Positions 55,188 to 63,409 of a stretch of 64,000 nt of DNA are shown here, piece by piece. Below the pieces are notes generated by a model. The model saw only the letters and a program-made list of their open reading frames with translations, did not search any database and was not told the origin of the DNA. The position numbers and the translations under genes are program-made. Within the stretch, counting starts at the first letter, position 1. The number at the start of each line of letters is the position of its first letter. Source of the stretch: Flavobacteriales bacterium (GTDB lineage Bacteria; Bacteroidota; Bacteroidia; Flavobacteriales_F; PHOS-HE28); assembly GCA_016715895.1 (NCBI GenBank), contig JADJXH010000003.1, positions 558,001 to 622,000 of the forward strand. Reading direction: 5' to 3'.

Positions 55188-55195
55188 TAAGTTTG
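55188..55195 (+). promoter_or_regulatory. -7 element TAAGTTTG
   Basis: Exact TAnnTTTG, 21 bases before the ATG at 55217. A TTG at 55160-55162 could be the -33 element, though the 25-base spacing is somewhat long. Confidence 0.6.
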
Positions 55196-55216
55196 AAGCG
55201 CTTAAACCACACGAAC

Positions 55217-56002
55217 ATGAAGCACCTGTACACCATCATCAACAACCTCCCGAAGCTGGCCATGGCGGCTCTGCTGGCTGCTCCGACGATGAGCAACGCC
55301 CAATGCCTCACCTGGGTGAACCCGACCGATTCCAGCGGATGGAGCGATTTCGTGACCACCTTCAACGGTGCGCCCTGCGCGACCAGCGGCGTGTGCCCCG
55401 TGAACGAGATCACCGCCTTCCAGGTGTGGGCCGATGAGGCCTATGCCATGACGAACGTGCAAGCTGGTGGCAGCTATACGTTCAGCGCGTGCAATGGCGT
55501 TGGCGGAAGCGCGTGGCCCCTGTCGTTCACGATCATCAATCCTTCGGGCACGCCCGATGCGTTCGGCCTCGACGCAGGTTCGAACTGCGCGCTGACCTGG
55601 ACCGCGACCGAGACCGGGACCTACCTGATCGTGGTCTCTGAGCAAGGCGCATGCGGCACGTCCTCGAACCAGGCCGTCGACAATGGCTTTCCTTCCATCA
55701 CCTGCACCGCCAGTGCAGCCACCGACTGTGCCACGATCGGCATCGAGGAGGTCGCCGCCCAAGGTCCGGTGCTGATCAGCCCGAACCCGACCACGGGTCT
55801 CTTCACCGTCACGGTGAGCGCTGAAGCTCGCCGCATCGAGGTGCTCGACCTGAACGGCCGCCTGCTCCAAGGCGTGACCACCACCCGCACCCTGGGCGGT
55901 ACCTACCACATGGACCTCTCCGGCCTTGCCGCAGGGACCTACATGGTGCGTACGGACCTGGGTAACACCGTGAACACCCAGCGCATCACGCTGGTCGACT
56001 GA
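55217..56002 (+). CDS. Small secreted protein with T9SS type A sorting domain
   Basis: 261 aa. Signal peptide MKHLYTIINNLPKLAMAALLAAPTMSNAQ. The middle is beta-rich with eight Cys (CLTW, CATSGVC, SACNG, SNC, GACG, ITC, TDC), likely disulphide-bonded outside the cell. The last 80 residues are a T9SS sorting domain (LISPNPTTGLFTVTV ... IEVLDLNGRLLQG ... GTYMVRTDLG). No enzyme domain seen. Start at 55217 gives the signal peptide. Confidence 0.85.
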   Translation: MKHLYTIINNLPKLAMAALLAAPTMSNAQCLTWVNPTDSSGWSDFVTTFNGAPCATSGVCPVNEITAFQVWADEAYAMTNVQAGGSYTFSACNGVGGSAWPLSFTIINPSGTPDAFGLDAGSNCALTWTATETGTYLIVVSEQGACGTSSNQAVDNGFPSITCTASAATDCATIGIEEVAAQGPVLISPNPTTGLFTVTVSAEARRIEVLDLNGRLLQGVTTTRTLGGTYHMDLSGLAAGTYMVRTDLGNTVNTQRITLVD

Positions 56003-56017
56003 TCGCAGGCACTTCGC

Positions 56018-56050
56018 GAAGGCCCGCTGTGCGCTGCACAGCGGGCCTTC
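56018..56050 (+). terminator. Very strong stem-loop terminator
   Basis: GAAGGCCCGCTGTGC, three-base loop, GCACAGCGGGCCTTC: 15 perfect pairs, 15 bases beyond the stop at 56002. Confidence 0.85.
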
Positions 56051-56064
56051 TGCATTCAGGGTCC

Positions 56065-56072
56065 TACCTTTC
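56065..56072 (+). promoter_or_regulatory. -7 element TACCTTTC
   Basis: One mismatch to TAnnTTTG, 16 bases before the ATG at 56089. It would drive the permease-kinase-GH92 operon. Confidence 0.5.
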
Positions 56073-56088
56073 CCGCCACCCTTCGCCC

Positions 56089-57456
56089 ATGCGCGCTCCG
56101 ATCCGCCCCATGGTGGTGCTCACCACCCTGTTCTTCATGTGGGGCTTCATGACGGTGATGAACGATGTGCTGGTGCCGCACCTGAAGGCGGTGTTCACCC
56201 TCACCTACGCGCAGAGCCTGCTGGTGCAGTTCAGCTTCTTCGGGGCCTACTTCCTGGGCTCGCTGGCGTACTACGCCGTTTCGCGCAGCAGCGGCGACCC
56301 CATCGCGCGGCTGGGCTACAAGCGCGCCGTGGTGGCCGGCCTGGTGGTGAGCGCCGCGGGCAGCCTGCTGTTCGTGCCGGCCACCTACCTGGACACCTAC
56401 GGCATGTACCTGCTGGCCTTGTTCGTGCTGGGCCTGGGCTTCACCCTGCTGCAGATCGCCGCCAACCCCTTCGTGGCCATCATCGGCGCGCCCGAAGGGG
56501 CCAGCAGCCGGTTGAACCTGGCGCAGGCCTTCAACTCGCTCGGCACCACCCTGGCGCCGCTGATCGGTGGCACGCTCATCTTCGAGCTGTTCCGGGGCGA
56601 TGCCGCCGTGCGGTGGCCCTACGCCGCGTTCGGCGCGCTGTTGCTGCTGCAAGCCCTGTGGGTGCGGCTGACGCCCCTGCCGGAACCCGGCGGGGAGGCG
56701 AGCTTCTCCGGCGATGCCCTTCAGCACCGGCCGCTGCGCTGGGGCATGCTGGCCATCTTCTGTTACGTGGGCGCCGAGGTGGCCGTGGGCAGCCTCATCA
56801 TCAACCTGCTGAAGCTGGACAGCGTGCTCGGGCTTCCGGAGACCGACGGCAAGAACTTCCTGGGCCTCTATTGGGGCGGCGCCATGGTGGGCCGCTTCCT
56901 GGGCGCGGTGGCGCTGTCCGGCCGCATGAGCGTGCGGCGCCGCCAGCTCCTGCTTCCGGCCCTGGCGCTGGTGATGTTCGCGTTGCTGTGGGGCATCAAC
57001 CGGCTCTCCGGCGCCCTTGCGGTGGAGCACCTGTGGCCCATGCTGGTGCTGATCCTGGCCAACATGGTCGTGTTCATGGTCGCCGGCCGGCGGCCCGGGC
57101 AGGTGCTGGGCTTCTTCGCCGCCGCCGCCCTGGCGCTGTGCCTGGCGGTGATGGCCACGGGCGGAGCATGGACCTTGTGGGCCGTGGTGGCCATCGGCCT
57201 GTTCAACTCCATCCAGTGGAGCAACATCTTCACCCTGGCCATCGACGGACTGGGGCCGGCCACCGGGCAGGGCAGCAGCCTGCTGGTGATGATGATCGTG
57301 GGCGGAGCTCTGGTGCCCCCGCTCCAGGGCCTCTTCATCGACCTGTTCCAAGGCAGCGATGACGCCGACGTGGGCTTCCACCTGAGCTTCCTGCTGCCAG
57401 CACTGTGCTACGGGTTCCTGGTCTGGTACGGCTTCCGAGGCTCGCAGCGGGCATGA
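56089..57456 (+). CDS. FucP/GluP-like MFS sugar permease
   Basis: 455 aa with 12 membrane segments. The N-terminal FFMWGFMTVMNDVLVPHLKAVFTLTYAQS block is characteristic of the FHS family (L-fucose and glucose/galactose proton symporters). Further typical blocks are LQIAANPFVAIIG and NSLGTTLAPLIGG. It imports a monosaccharide through the inner membrane. Four-base overlap with the ROK kinase, then the GH92 gene, indicates that the sugar is released by the latter, most simply mannose. Confidence 0.92.
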   Translation: MRAPIRPMVVLTTLFFMWGFMTVMNDVLVPHLKAVFTLTYAQSLLVQFSFFGAYFLGSLAYYAVSRSSGDPIARLGYKRAVVAGLVVSAAGSLLFVPATYLDTYGMYLLALFVLGLGFTLLQIAANPFVAIIGAPEGASSRLNLAQAFNSLGTTLAPLIGGTLIFELFRGDAAVRWPYAAFGALLLLQALWVRLTPLPEPGGEASFSGDALQHRPLRWGMLAIFCYVGAEVAVGSLIINLLKLDSVLGLPETDGKNFLGLYWGGAMVGRFLGAVALSGRMSVRRRQLLLPALALVMFALLWGINRLSGALAVEHLWPMLVLILANMVVFMVAGRRPGQVLGFFAAAALALCLAVMATGGAWTLWAVVAIGLFNSIQWSNIFTLAIDGLGPATGQGSSLLVMMIVGGALVPPLQGLFIDLFQGSDDADVGFHLSFLLPALCYGFLVWYGFRGSQRA

Positions 57457-58352
57457 TCGCGGGCATCGACATCGGGGGTACGAGCACCAAGCTGGGCCTG
57501 GTGGCGGGCGACCGCATCGTGGCGCGCACGCGCATTCCCACGGAGGGCCATGCCGATCCCGATGCCTTCGCCGATGCGCTGGCTGAGGCGGTTCGGCGCC
57601 TGGCCGGAGCGACCGCGCTCACCGGCGTGGGCATCGGTGCCCCCAACGGGAACCAGCACAGCGGCACCATCGTGCAGGCGCCCAACCTGCCCTGGCGCAC
57701 GGATGTGCCGCTGGCGGCGATGCTGCAGGAACGGCTGGGCGTACCGTGCACCCTGGGCAACGACGCCAACGCGGCCGCCCTGGGCGAATGGCGCTGCGGC
57801 GCCGGGCGGGGCATCGACGACCTGCTGGTGGTGACCCTCGGCACCGGCCTGGGCAGCGGGCTGATCGTGGACGGACGCCTGTTGCTGGGCCCGCACGGCA
57901 ACGCCGGCGAGCTGGGCCACACCATCGTGGTGATCGACGGTCGCGCCTGCACCTGCGGGCGCAGCGGCTGCCTGGAGGCGTACGTGAGCATCCGTGGGAT
58001 GCGCGAGACCTTCCGTGAGCTCGGCGGCGATGCGGCCGTGCTGCGGAACGAGGGCGTGCTGCCCATCGCCGAGGCGGCGCGGGCCGGGGTGGACGAGGCG
58101 GTGCAGACCTTCCGCAGCACGGCCCGCTGGTTGTCCGTGGGCCTCAGCAATGCCGTGGCGCTGACCACGCCCCGGCGCATCGTGCTCTTCGGCGGCATCG
58201 CCCGCAACGGTGACCTGCTCCTGGGCCCGCTGCGCGAACGGTTCGCGCACGACCTGCTCTCCATCCACCACGGCCAGGTGGACCTGGTGCTCAGCGCGCT
58301 GCCCGAGGATGATGCGGGGATCCTGGGGGCGGCGGCGTTGGTTTCCTTTTGA
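57453..58352 (+). CDS. ROK family sugar kinase
   Basis: 299 aa. ATP motif MIAGIDIGGTSTK, catalytic Asp104 in LGNDANAAALGEW, and the ROK zinc site: His156 in GELGHT with Cys166, Cys168 and Cys173 in CTCGRSGC. It phosphorylates a hexose; in this operon mannose or glucose is the probable substrate. No helix-turn-helix N-terminus, so it is a kinase and not a ROK repressor. Overlaps the permease gene by four bases. Confidence 0.93.
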   Translation: MIAGIDIGGTSTKLGLVAGDRIVARTRIPTEGHADPDAFADALAEAVRRLAGATALTGVGIGAPNGNQHSGTIVQAPNLPWRTDVPLAAMLQERLGVPCTLGNDANAAALGEWRCGAGRGIDDLLVVTLGTGLGSGLIVDGRLLLGPHGNAGELGHTIVVIDGRACTCGRSGCLEAYVSIRGMRETFRELGGDAAVLRNEGVLPIAEAARAGVDEAVQTFRSTARWLSVGLSNAVALTTPRRIVLFGGIARNGDLLLGPLRERFAHDLLSIHHGQVDLVLSALPEDDAGILGAAALVSF

Positions 58353-58354
58353 CC

Positions 58355-61330
58355 ATGACCATGACCGGTACGCTTCATCGCATCCAGCACGGTCGACCCG
58401 GTGGGTCGACGCTACAGGGCCTTTGCCTGGTGCTCGCCGCCGCTGTTGGAATGACGGCCTATGCCCAGAACCCCGCGCGCGACCTTGTGAACCCCTTCGT
58501 CGGCACCGGGGGCCATGGGCACACCTTCCCCGGCGCCTGCGTGCCGCACGGACTGGTGCAGCTGAGCCCGGACACCCGGCCTGATGGGGTCAACGACTGG
58601 GACGGATGCGGGGGCTACCACCACAGCGACAGCGTGATCTACGGCTTCAGCCACACGCACCTGAGCGGCACCGGTGTGGCGGACCTCTGCGATGTGCTGG
58701 TGATGCCGATGAGCGGCCGATGGTCCCTGGACCCCAAGGAATACCGGTCGTCGTTCAACCATGCGAACGAGGCGGCCCATGCGGGCTATTACCGCGTGCA
58801 CCTGAACGACGAGGGCGTTGATGCCGAGCTGACGGCCACGGCGCGCGTGGGGGTGCATCGCTACACGTTCCCAAAGGATCGGGGGGCTTACCTCCTGCTT
58901 GATCTTGAACACAGAGATAAGATCCTAGTTTCCTCGATGAACCAGACTGGTCCGCTTGAGCTAGTCGGTGAACGACGAAGCTCATCTTGGGCTAACGACC
59001 AGCGTTTGTTCTTCTGTGCGCAATTCAGCCAAGAGATCTTGGCTTGCAGTATTTCGCCAGGCTTTATCGCAGGTGATCGAGAAAAGGTGAACCAAGAAAA
59101 AGCTCTTTTGTCCTTTGAAGCCTCCGACAAGCCCCTCATCGTCAAGGTCGGCATCAGCGCCGTGAGCATCGAAGGTGCGCGGAGGAACCTGGAGGCCGAA
59201 GTGCCGCATTGGGACTTCGACCGGGTGCGGGCGGAGGCCGAGGCCGCCTGGAACGCCGAGCTGAACAAGGTGCAGGTGAAGGGCGGCACGCCCGAGCAGC
59301 AGCGCATCTTCGCCACCGCGCTCTACCACAGCCTCATCGCGCCCTGCGTGTTCAACGATGTGGACGGGCAGTACCGCGGCATGGACGGCGAGGTGCACCG
59401 GGCGGACCACAACGTCTACACCATCTTCAGCCTGTGGGACACCTTCCGCGCCACGCACCCGCTGTTCACGCTGCTGGAGCCCGACCGGGTGAACGACTAC
59501 ATCCGCACCTTCCTGTTGCACTACCAGCAGGGCGGCCGGCTGCCGGTGTGGGAGCTCTGGGGCAACGAGACCGACTGCATGATCGGCTACCACAGCGCGA
59601 GCGTGATCGCCGATGCGCACAGCAAGGGGATCCGGGGCTACGACGCCCGGCTGGCGTTGGAGGCGCTGGTGGCCGGGGCCATGCGCGACGAGCCGGGCCT
59701 CAACGCCTACCGCACCCGCGGCTACATCAGCAGCGAGGACCAGGCCGAGAGCGTGAGCCGCACGCTGGAATATGCCTACGACGACTGGTGCATCGCGCAG
59801 TTGGCGGAAGCCCTGGGCGAGGACAGCCTGACGCAGGTGTTCACCCAGCGCGCATACGCCTGGCAGCACCTGTTGGACCCGGACACCCGCTTCTTTCGCG
59901 CCCGGCGCAACGGCGGCATGATCGAGCCCTTCGACCCCTACGAGGTGAACTACCACTTCACGGAGGCCAACGCCTGGCAGTACGGGCTCTTCGTGCCGCA
60001 CCACCTTGACGAGCTGCTGCGCGACGCGGGCGGCAGCAGCGCCTTGCGGGCCCGGCTGGATGAGCTCTTCGATGCCGACACGCGCACGACGGGACGCGAG
60101 CAGGCGGACATTTCGGGACTGATCGGGCAGTACGCGCATGGCAACGAACCCAGCCACCACATGGCCTACCTGTATGCCCGTACGGATGCGCCGGCCTGGA
60201 TGGACGGACTGGTGGGCCGCATCCGCGATGAGTTCTATCGCGATGCGCCGGACGGCCTGATCGGCAACGAGGACTGCGGCCAGATGAGCAGCTGGTACGT
60301 GCTGAGCGCCCTGGGGATCTATCCCATCTGCCCCGGCTCGCCGCAGTACACGCTGGGGGTGCCGCTCTTCGACGAGGCCACTGTGCAGCTGGCCCATGGA
60401 CGCAGCCTGCGCATCACGGCCGAGCGCACGCATGCCGACGCGCGCTACGTGGAGGAGGTCACCTGGAACGGGCGCGAACCGGAGGTCTTCCGGCAGCTGA
60501 GCCACGACCGGCTGATGGACGGCGGCACCCTGGCCTTCCGCCTCGGCCCCCGTCCGGGGAGCGCCCCCTCCTACCCAGACCTGGGAGAGCCGGAACTGTC
60601 GCTCGAACGGCCACTGCCCGCGCCCTGGGTGAACGCCCCCTCACGGACCTTCACGGACACCCTGGCCGTGCATTTCGTGCGCCCCATCCCCTACGGCCAG
60701 GTGGAGTACCGGATGAAGGAGGGCGGCGTGAAGCAATGGCGTGCAGCGCCGGAGCTGCTGACGCTGCGGCAGACGGGCACGGTGCAGGCGCGCCTCGCCC
60801 TGGGCGGGCGTACGGGTCCGGTGGTGGAGGCGCGGTTCGAGCGGCTGGACGTGCGGCATACGGTGAGCCTCCAGAGCACCTACGCCAACCAATATGCGGC
60901 CGGTGGTGATCAGGCCTTGGTGGACGGGCTGCGCGGCAGCACCGAGTTCCGGTCGGGCGAATGGCAGGGCTTCCAGGGACAGGATGTGCTGGCCACGATC
61001 GACCTGGGCGGCGAACGCCGGCTGGATGCCGTGAGCGTCGGCATGCTGCAGGACCAGCGCTCGTGGATCTGGTACCCGGAATACGTGGATGTGGCGTGGA
61101 GCATCAATGGACGGCAGTGGAGCAGCACGGTGCTGACGCACACCGTGGCCCGCGATGCGGACGGCACCCAGCGGATGGAGCTGCGCACCGGTCCCATCGG
61201 CAAGCGGGCCCGCTACGTGAAGGTGATGGCGAAGAACGCGGGGCCCTGCCCGGACTGGCATCCGAGCAAAGGCGGATCGAGCTGGATCTTCCTGGACGAG
61301 ATCGGCATCGAGGCCGGACCGGCCCGCTGA
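58355..61330 (+). CDS. GH92 alpha-mannosidase with C-terminal F5/8 type C domain
   Basis: 991 aa. Signal peptide ending near AVGMTAYAQ. The GH92 N-terminal beta-sandwich starts VNPFVGTGGHGHTFPGACVPHG; the (alpha/alpha)6 catalytic part shows VWELWGNETDCMIGYHS, HGNEPSHHMAYLY and GNEDCGQMSSWYVLSALGIYP. Residues 830-990 look like a discoidin/F5-8C binding domain. GH92 enzymes are calcium-dependent exo-alpha-mannosidases acting on N-glycans. The ATG at 58355 follows the ROK stop by two bases. Roughly 58885-59125 is low in GC (29 and 28 of 60 in two lines) while the flanks are about 43 of 60, with the reading frame intact. Confidence 0.95.
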   Translation: MTMTGTLHRIQHGRPGGSTLQGLCLVLAAAVGMTAYAQNPARDLVNPFVGTGGHGHTFPGACVPHGLVQLSPDTRPDGVNDWDGCGGYHHSDSVIYGFSHTHLSGTGVADLCDVLVMPMSGRWSLDPKEYRSSFNHANEAAHAGYYRVHLNDEGVDAELTATARVGVHRYTFPKDRGAYLLLDLEHRDKILVSSMNQTGPLELVGERRSSSWANDQRLFFCAQFSQEILACSISPGFIAGDREKVNQEKALLSFEASDKPLIVKVGISAVSIEGARRNLEAEVPHWDFDRVRAEAEAAWNAELNKVQVKGGTPEQQRIFATALYHSLIAPCVFNDVDGQYRGMDGEVHRADHNVYTIFSLWDTFRATHPLFTLLEPDRVNDYIRTFLLHYQQGGRLPVWELWGNETDCMIGYHSASVIADAHSKGIRGYDARLALEALVAGAMRDEPGLNAYRTRGYISSEDQAESVSRTLEYAYDDWCIAQLAEALGEDSLTQVFTQRAYAWQHLLDPDTRFFRARRNGGMIEPFDPYEVNYHFTEANAWQYGLFVPHHLDELLRDAGGSSALRARLDELFDADTRTTGREQADISGLIGQYAHGNEPSHHMAYLYARTDAPAWMDGLVGRIRDEFYRDAPDGLIGNEDCGQMSSWYVLSALGIYPICPGSPQYTLGVPLFDEATVQLAHGRSLRITAERTHADARYVEEVTWNGREPEVFRQLSHDRLMDGGTLAFRLGPRPGSAPSYPDLGEPELSLERPLPAPWVNAPSRTFTDTLAVHFVRPIPYGQVEYRMKEGGVKQWRAAPELLTLRQTGTVQARLALGGRTGPVVEARFERLDVRHTVSLQSTYANQYAAGGDQALVDGLRGSTEFRSGEWQGFQGQDVLATIDLGGERRLDAVSVGMLQDQRSWIWYPEYVDVAWSINGRQWSSTVLTHTVARDADGTQRMELRTGPIGKRARYVKVMAKNAGPCPDWHPSKGGSSWIFLDEIGIEAGPAR

Positions 61331-61348
61331 GCACCCGCCGGAAACGCA

Positions 61349-61373
61349 GAAGCCCGGCTCACGGCCGGGCTTC
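61349..61373. terminator. Bidirectional stem-loop terminator
   Basis: GAAGCCCGGC, five-base loop, GCCGGGCTTC: ten perfect pairs between the convergent GH92 and T9SS genes. Confidence 0.75.
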
Positions 61374-61390
61374 CGGAAGAACATCGTCGG

Positions 61391-63295
61391 TCAGCGCGCC
61401 ACCTGCACGGCCTTCGTGCGCACGAACTCGTCCGCGTGCACCTGCAGCAGGTAGTTGCCGTTCTGCAGGCCGGACAGGTCCACCAGCACGGAACGGTCGT
61501 TCACCGTGCGCACCGGCAGATCGAGCACCTGCCGGCCCGTGAGGTCGAACACCCGCACCACCGCGTTGGTCAGCTGGTCGAGGCCGAGCTGGATCGTCAC
61601 CGCACCCGTGGTGGGGTTCGGGTAGAGCACGAAGCCCGTCGCATCGGTCTCATCAATGCCGACCAAGCCACAGCCCACGTCCCACACCAGCGGGATCGTC
61701 GCCTGCCCATCGTCGCAGGAGCCCGTCGCGTTCGACTGCACGCGCAGGGTCAGCAGGTTGTCCGGGTTCTGCGAGCTGATGGAGAGTCCGGAGAGGTTTC
61801 CGCCCAAGTTCCCGTTGAAGAGCACGCCGGAGAGGTCATAGGCCCCATTGTAGATCACCACCTTGTCGTCCACCAGCAGTTCGCCCTGCAGGAAGGTCAT
61901 CGTGATGGGCAGGTTGGGGTCACTGGACTGGTAGACGAACCAGGCGTCGTCCGTGTTCTCGTAGCAGTAGGACGTGTTCACGTTGAGGCAGGCCGGGATG
62001 ACGCAGCTGTCCTCGTAGGCCACCACCGGGCCGCTGAAGATCCGGCACAGGCTGTTGTCGCCATTGAACACGGCCATGTTCACCACGGTGTCCATGCCGA
62101 TGGGGCCGAAGTTCTGGATGCCTGTGCCGATGCCGAAGAGGGTGTCCCCGGGGATCACCAGGTCCACCGTGGCCGCGTCACCCGTGGAGGTCACGTTCAC
62201 CTCGATGCTATACTCGCGGTGGATGCAATCGGGCACCACGGTGAAGGTGGCGGCGGGCACATCGCAGTCCAGGCAGCCCACGGTCCAGTTCCACTCCCAG
62301 CTGGGGTTGGTGGAGCACTGCACCGAGCCGTCGGAGGTCAGGGCCATGAAGAGGTTGGGGCCGGTGGATACGATCGGGGGCAGCGTGCTCAGGTCGAGCG
62401 TGGGGCCGTTGTGCTGCCAGAGGATGGGACTTCCGTTGTTCGGCCCGTCGTAAATGGTGAGCACATCCCAGGTGGACGACTCGATCGTACCCGTGGAGAA
62501 GAGCAGCGCCAAGGGGTCGTTGGTGGAGCTCTGATACCACCAGGTCTTGGTGTCGTTCGGCTGATAACAGTACGTGTCATTGAACTCCACCCCGCCACAG
62601 GTCAGGATGATGGGGCAGTTCCCGGTGCTCTGCACGTTGAAGAAGCTCACGCTGCAGGCCGCTTCGAACTCGTGGCCCACCACGATGTCCACCAAGGCAC
62701 CGACCGTGAACGGCCCGAGGGTGATGACCCCGACGCCCTGCCCGGGGATCTGCGCCTGCGGCGTGCCGTTGACGCTGTGGTCGATGTTCACGAAGGAACC
62801 GTCCCCGGTGCTCGCCACGTTCACGTCGATGGTGAAACTGTTGTTGTTGCAATCATCCAGCACGCTGTAGCTGGCCACCACGGGGGTGCAGTTCAGGAAC
62901 AGCTGCACGGTGGTGACGACGCAGTTGGACTGCTGATTGCAGAGGTCGTCCACGTTCCAGTGGGGGTACAGGTCACCACCCGTGACCGCCGTGACGGTGA
63001 CGGGGCTGTAGCCCTGACCGATCACAGTGCCCCCGGGGAAGTCCTCACGGACCGTGATATATCCCCCAGAGCTCAGGGTGAACTGATAGGTGGCTCCAGC
63101 GATGATGCCCGTGACGACGGAGTATTCGGACTCAAAGCTGCAGGTGCTGATGGTGGTCACCGCACCGAAGGGATCGGGCGTGGCCTGTCCGAACTGACTA
63201 GCGTTCTGGCAGTTCCCTTGTGCCAGCAGGGATGCGCCGGGCATCAAGGCGAGGGCTGCGACAAGAACGTGGGTGATGGGTCGAGATGCGCTCAT
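61391..63295 (-). CDS. T9SS-exported modular surface protein with CUB-like domains
   Basis: 634 aa. Signal peptide (MSASRPITHVLVAALALMPGASLLAQ). Several beta-rich Cys-containing modules follow, two of them CUB-like (WWYQSSTNDPLALLFSTGTIESSTWDVLTIYDG and WFVYQSSDPNLPITMTFLQGELLVDDKVVIYNG), which pair with Ig-like CDVPAATFTVVPDCIHREYSIEVNV stretches. The last 75 residues are a T9SS sorting domain (FVLYPNPTTGAVTIQL ... VRVFDLTGRQVLDL ... GNYLLQVHADEF). Probably a surface adhesin or binding protein. It faces GH92. Confidence 0.85.
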   Translation of the reverse strand: MSASRPITHVLVAALALMPGASLLAQGNCQNASQFGQATPDPFGAVTTISTCSFESEYSVVTGIIAGATYQFTLSSGGYITVREDFPGGTVIGQGYSPVTVTAVTGGDLYPHWNVDDLCNQQSNCVVTTVQLFLNCTPVVASYSVLDDCNNNSFTIDVNVASTGDGSFVNIDHSVNGTPQAQIPGQGVGVITLGPFTVGALVDIVVGHEFEAACSVSFFNVQSTGNCPIILTCGGVEFNDTYCYQPNDTKTWWYQSSTNDPLALLFSTGTIESSTWDVLTIYDGPNNGSPILWQHNGPTLDLSTLPPIVSTGPNLFMALTSDGSVQCSTNPSWEWNWTVGCLDCDVPAATFTVVPDCIHREYSIEVNVTSTGDAATVDLVIPGDTLFGIGTGIQNFGPIGMDTVVNMAVFNGDNSLCRIFSGPVVAYEDSCVIPACLNVNTSYCYENTDDAWFVYQSSDPNLPITMTFLQGELLVDDKVVIYNGAYDLSGVLFNGNLGGNLSGLSISSQNPDNLLTLRVQSNATGSCDDGQATIPLVWDVGCGLVGIDETDATGFVLYPNPTTGAVTIQLGLDQLTNAVVRVFDLTGRQVLDLPVRTVNDRSVLVDLSGLQNGNYLLQVHADEFVRTKAVQVAR

Positions 63296-63328
63296 GCGTG
63301 GGGTCGTGTTGACCGGTTGGATGGTTGC

Positions 63329-63336
63329 CGAAGGTA
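63329..63336 (-). promoter_or_regulatory. -7 element TACCTTCG
   Basis: Minus-strand TACCTTCG, one mismatch to TAnnTTTG, 33 bases before the ATG at 63295. Confidence 0.45.
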
Positions 63337-63409
63337 GGGGTTGTCCTGCGGAACGGCCAAGCCGGATGCAGGACGTTCGCACAGGGTCTGTTGAAAACCC
63401 GTGCGCGGA

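Noticed and set aside
61436..63337. 633-codon open frame opposite the T9SS/CUB-like gene
   Set aside because: Antisense shadow. The minus-strand frame has a signal peptide, domains and a sorting tail.
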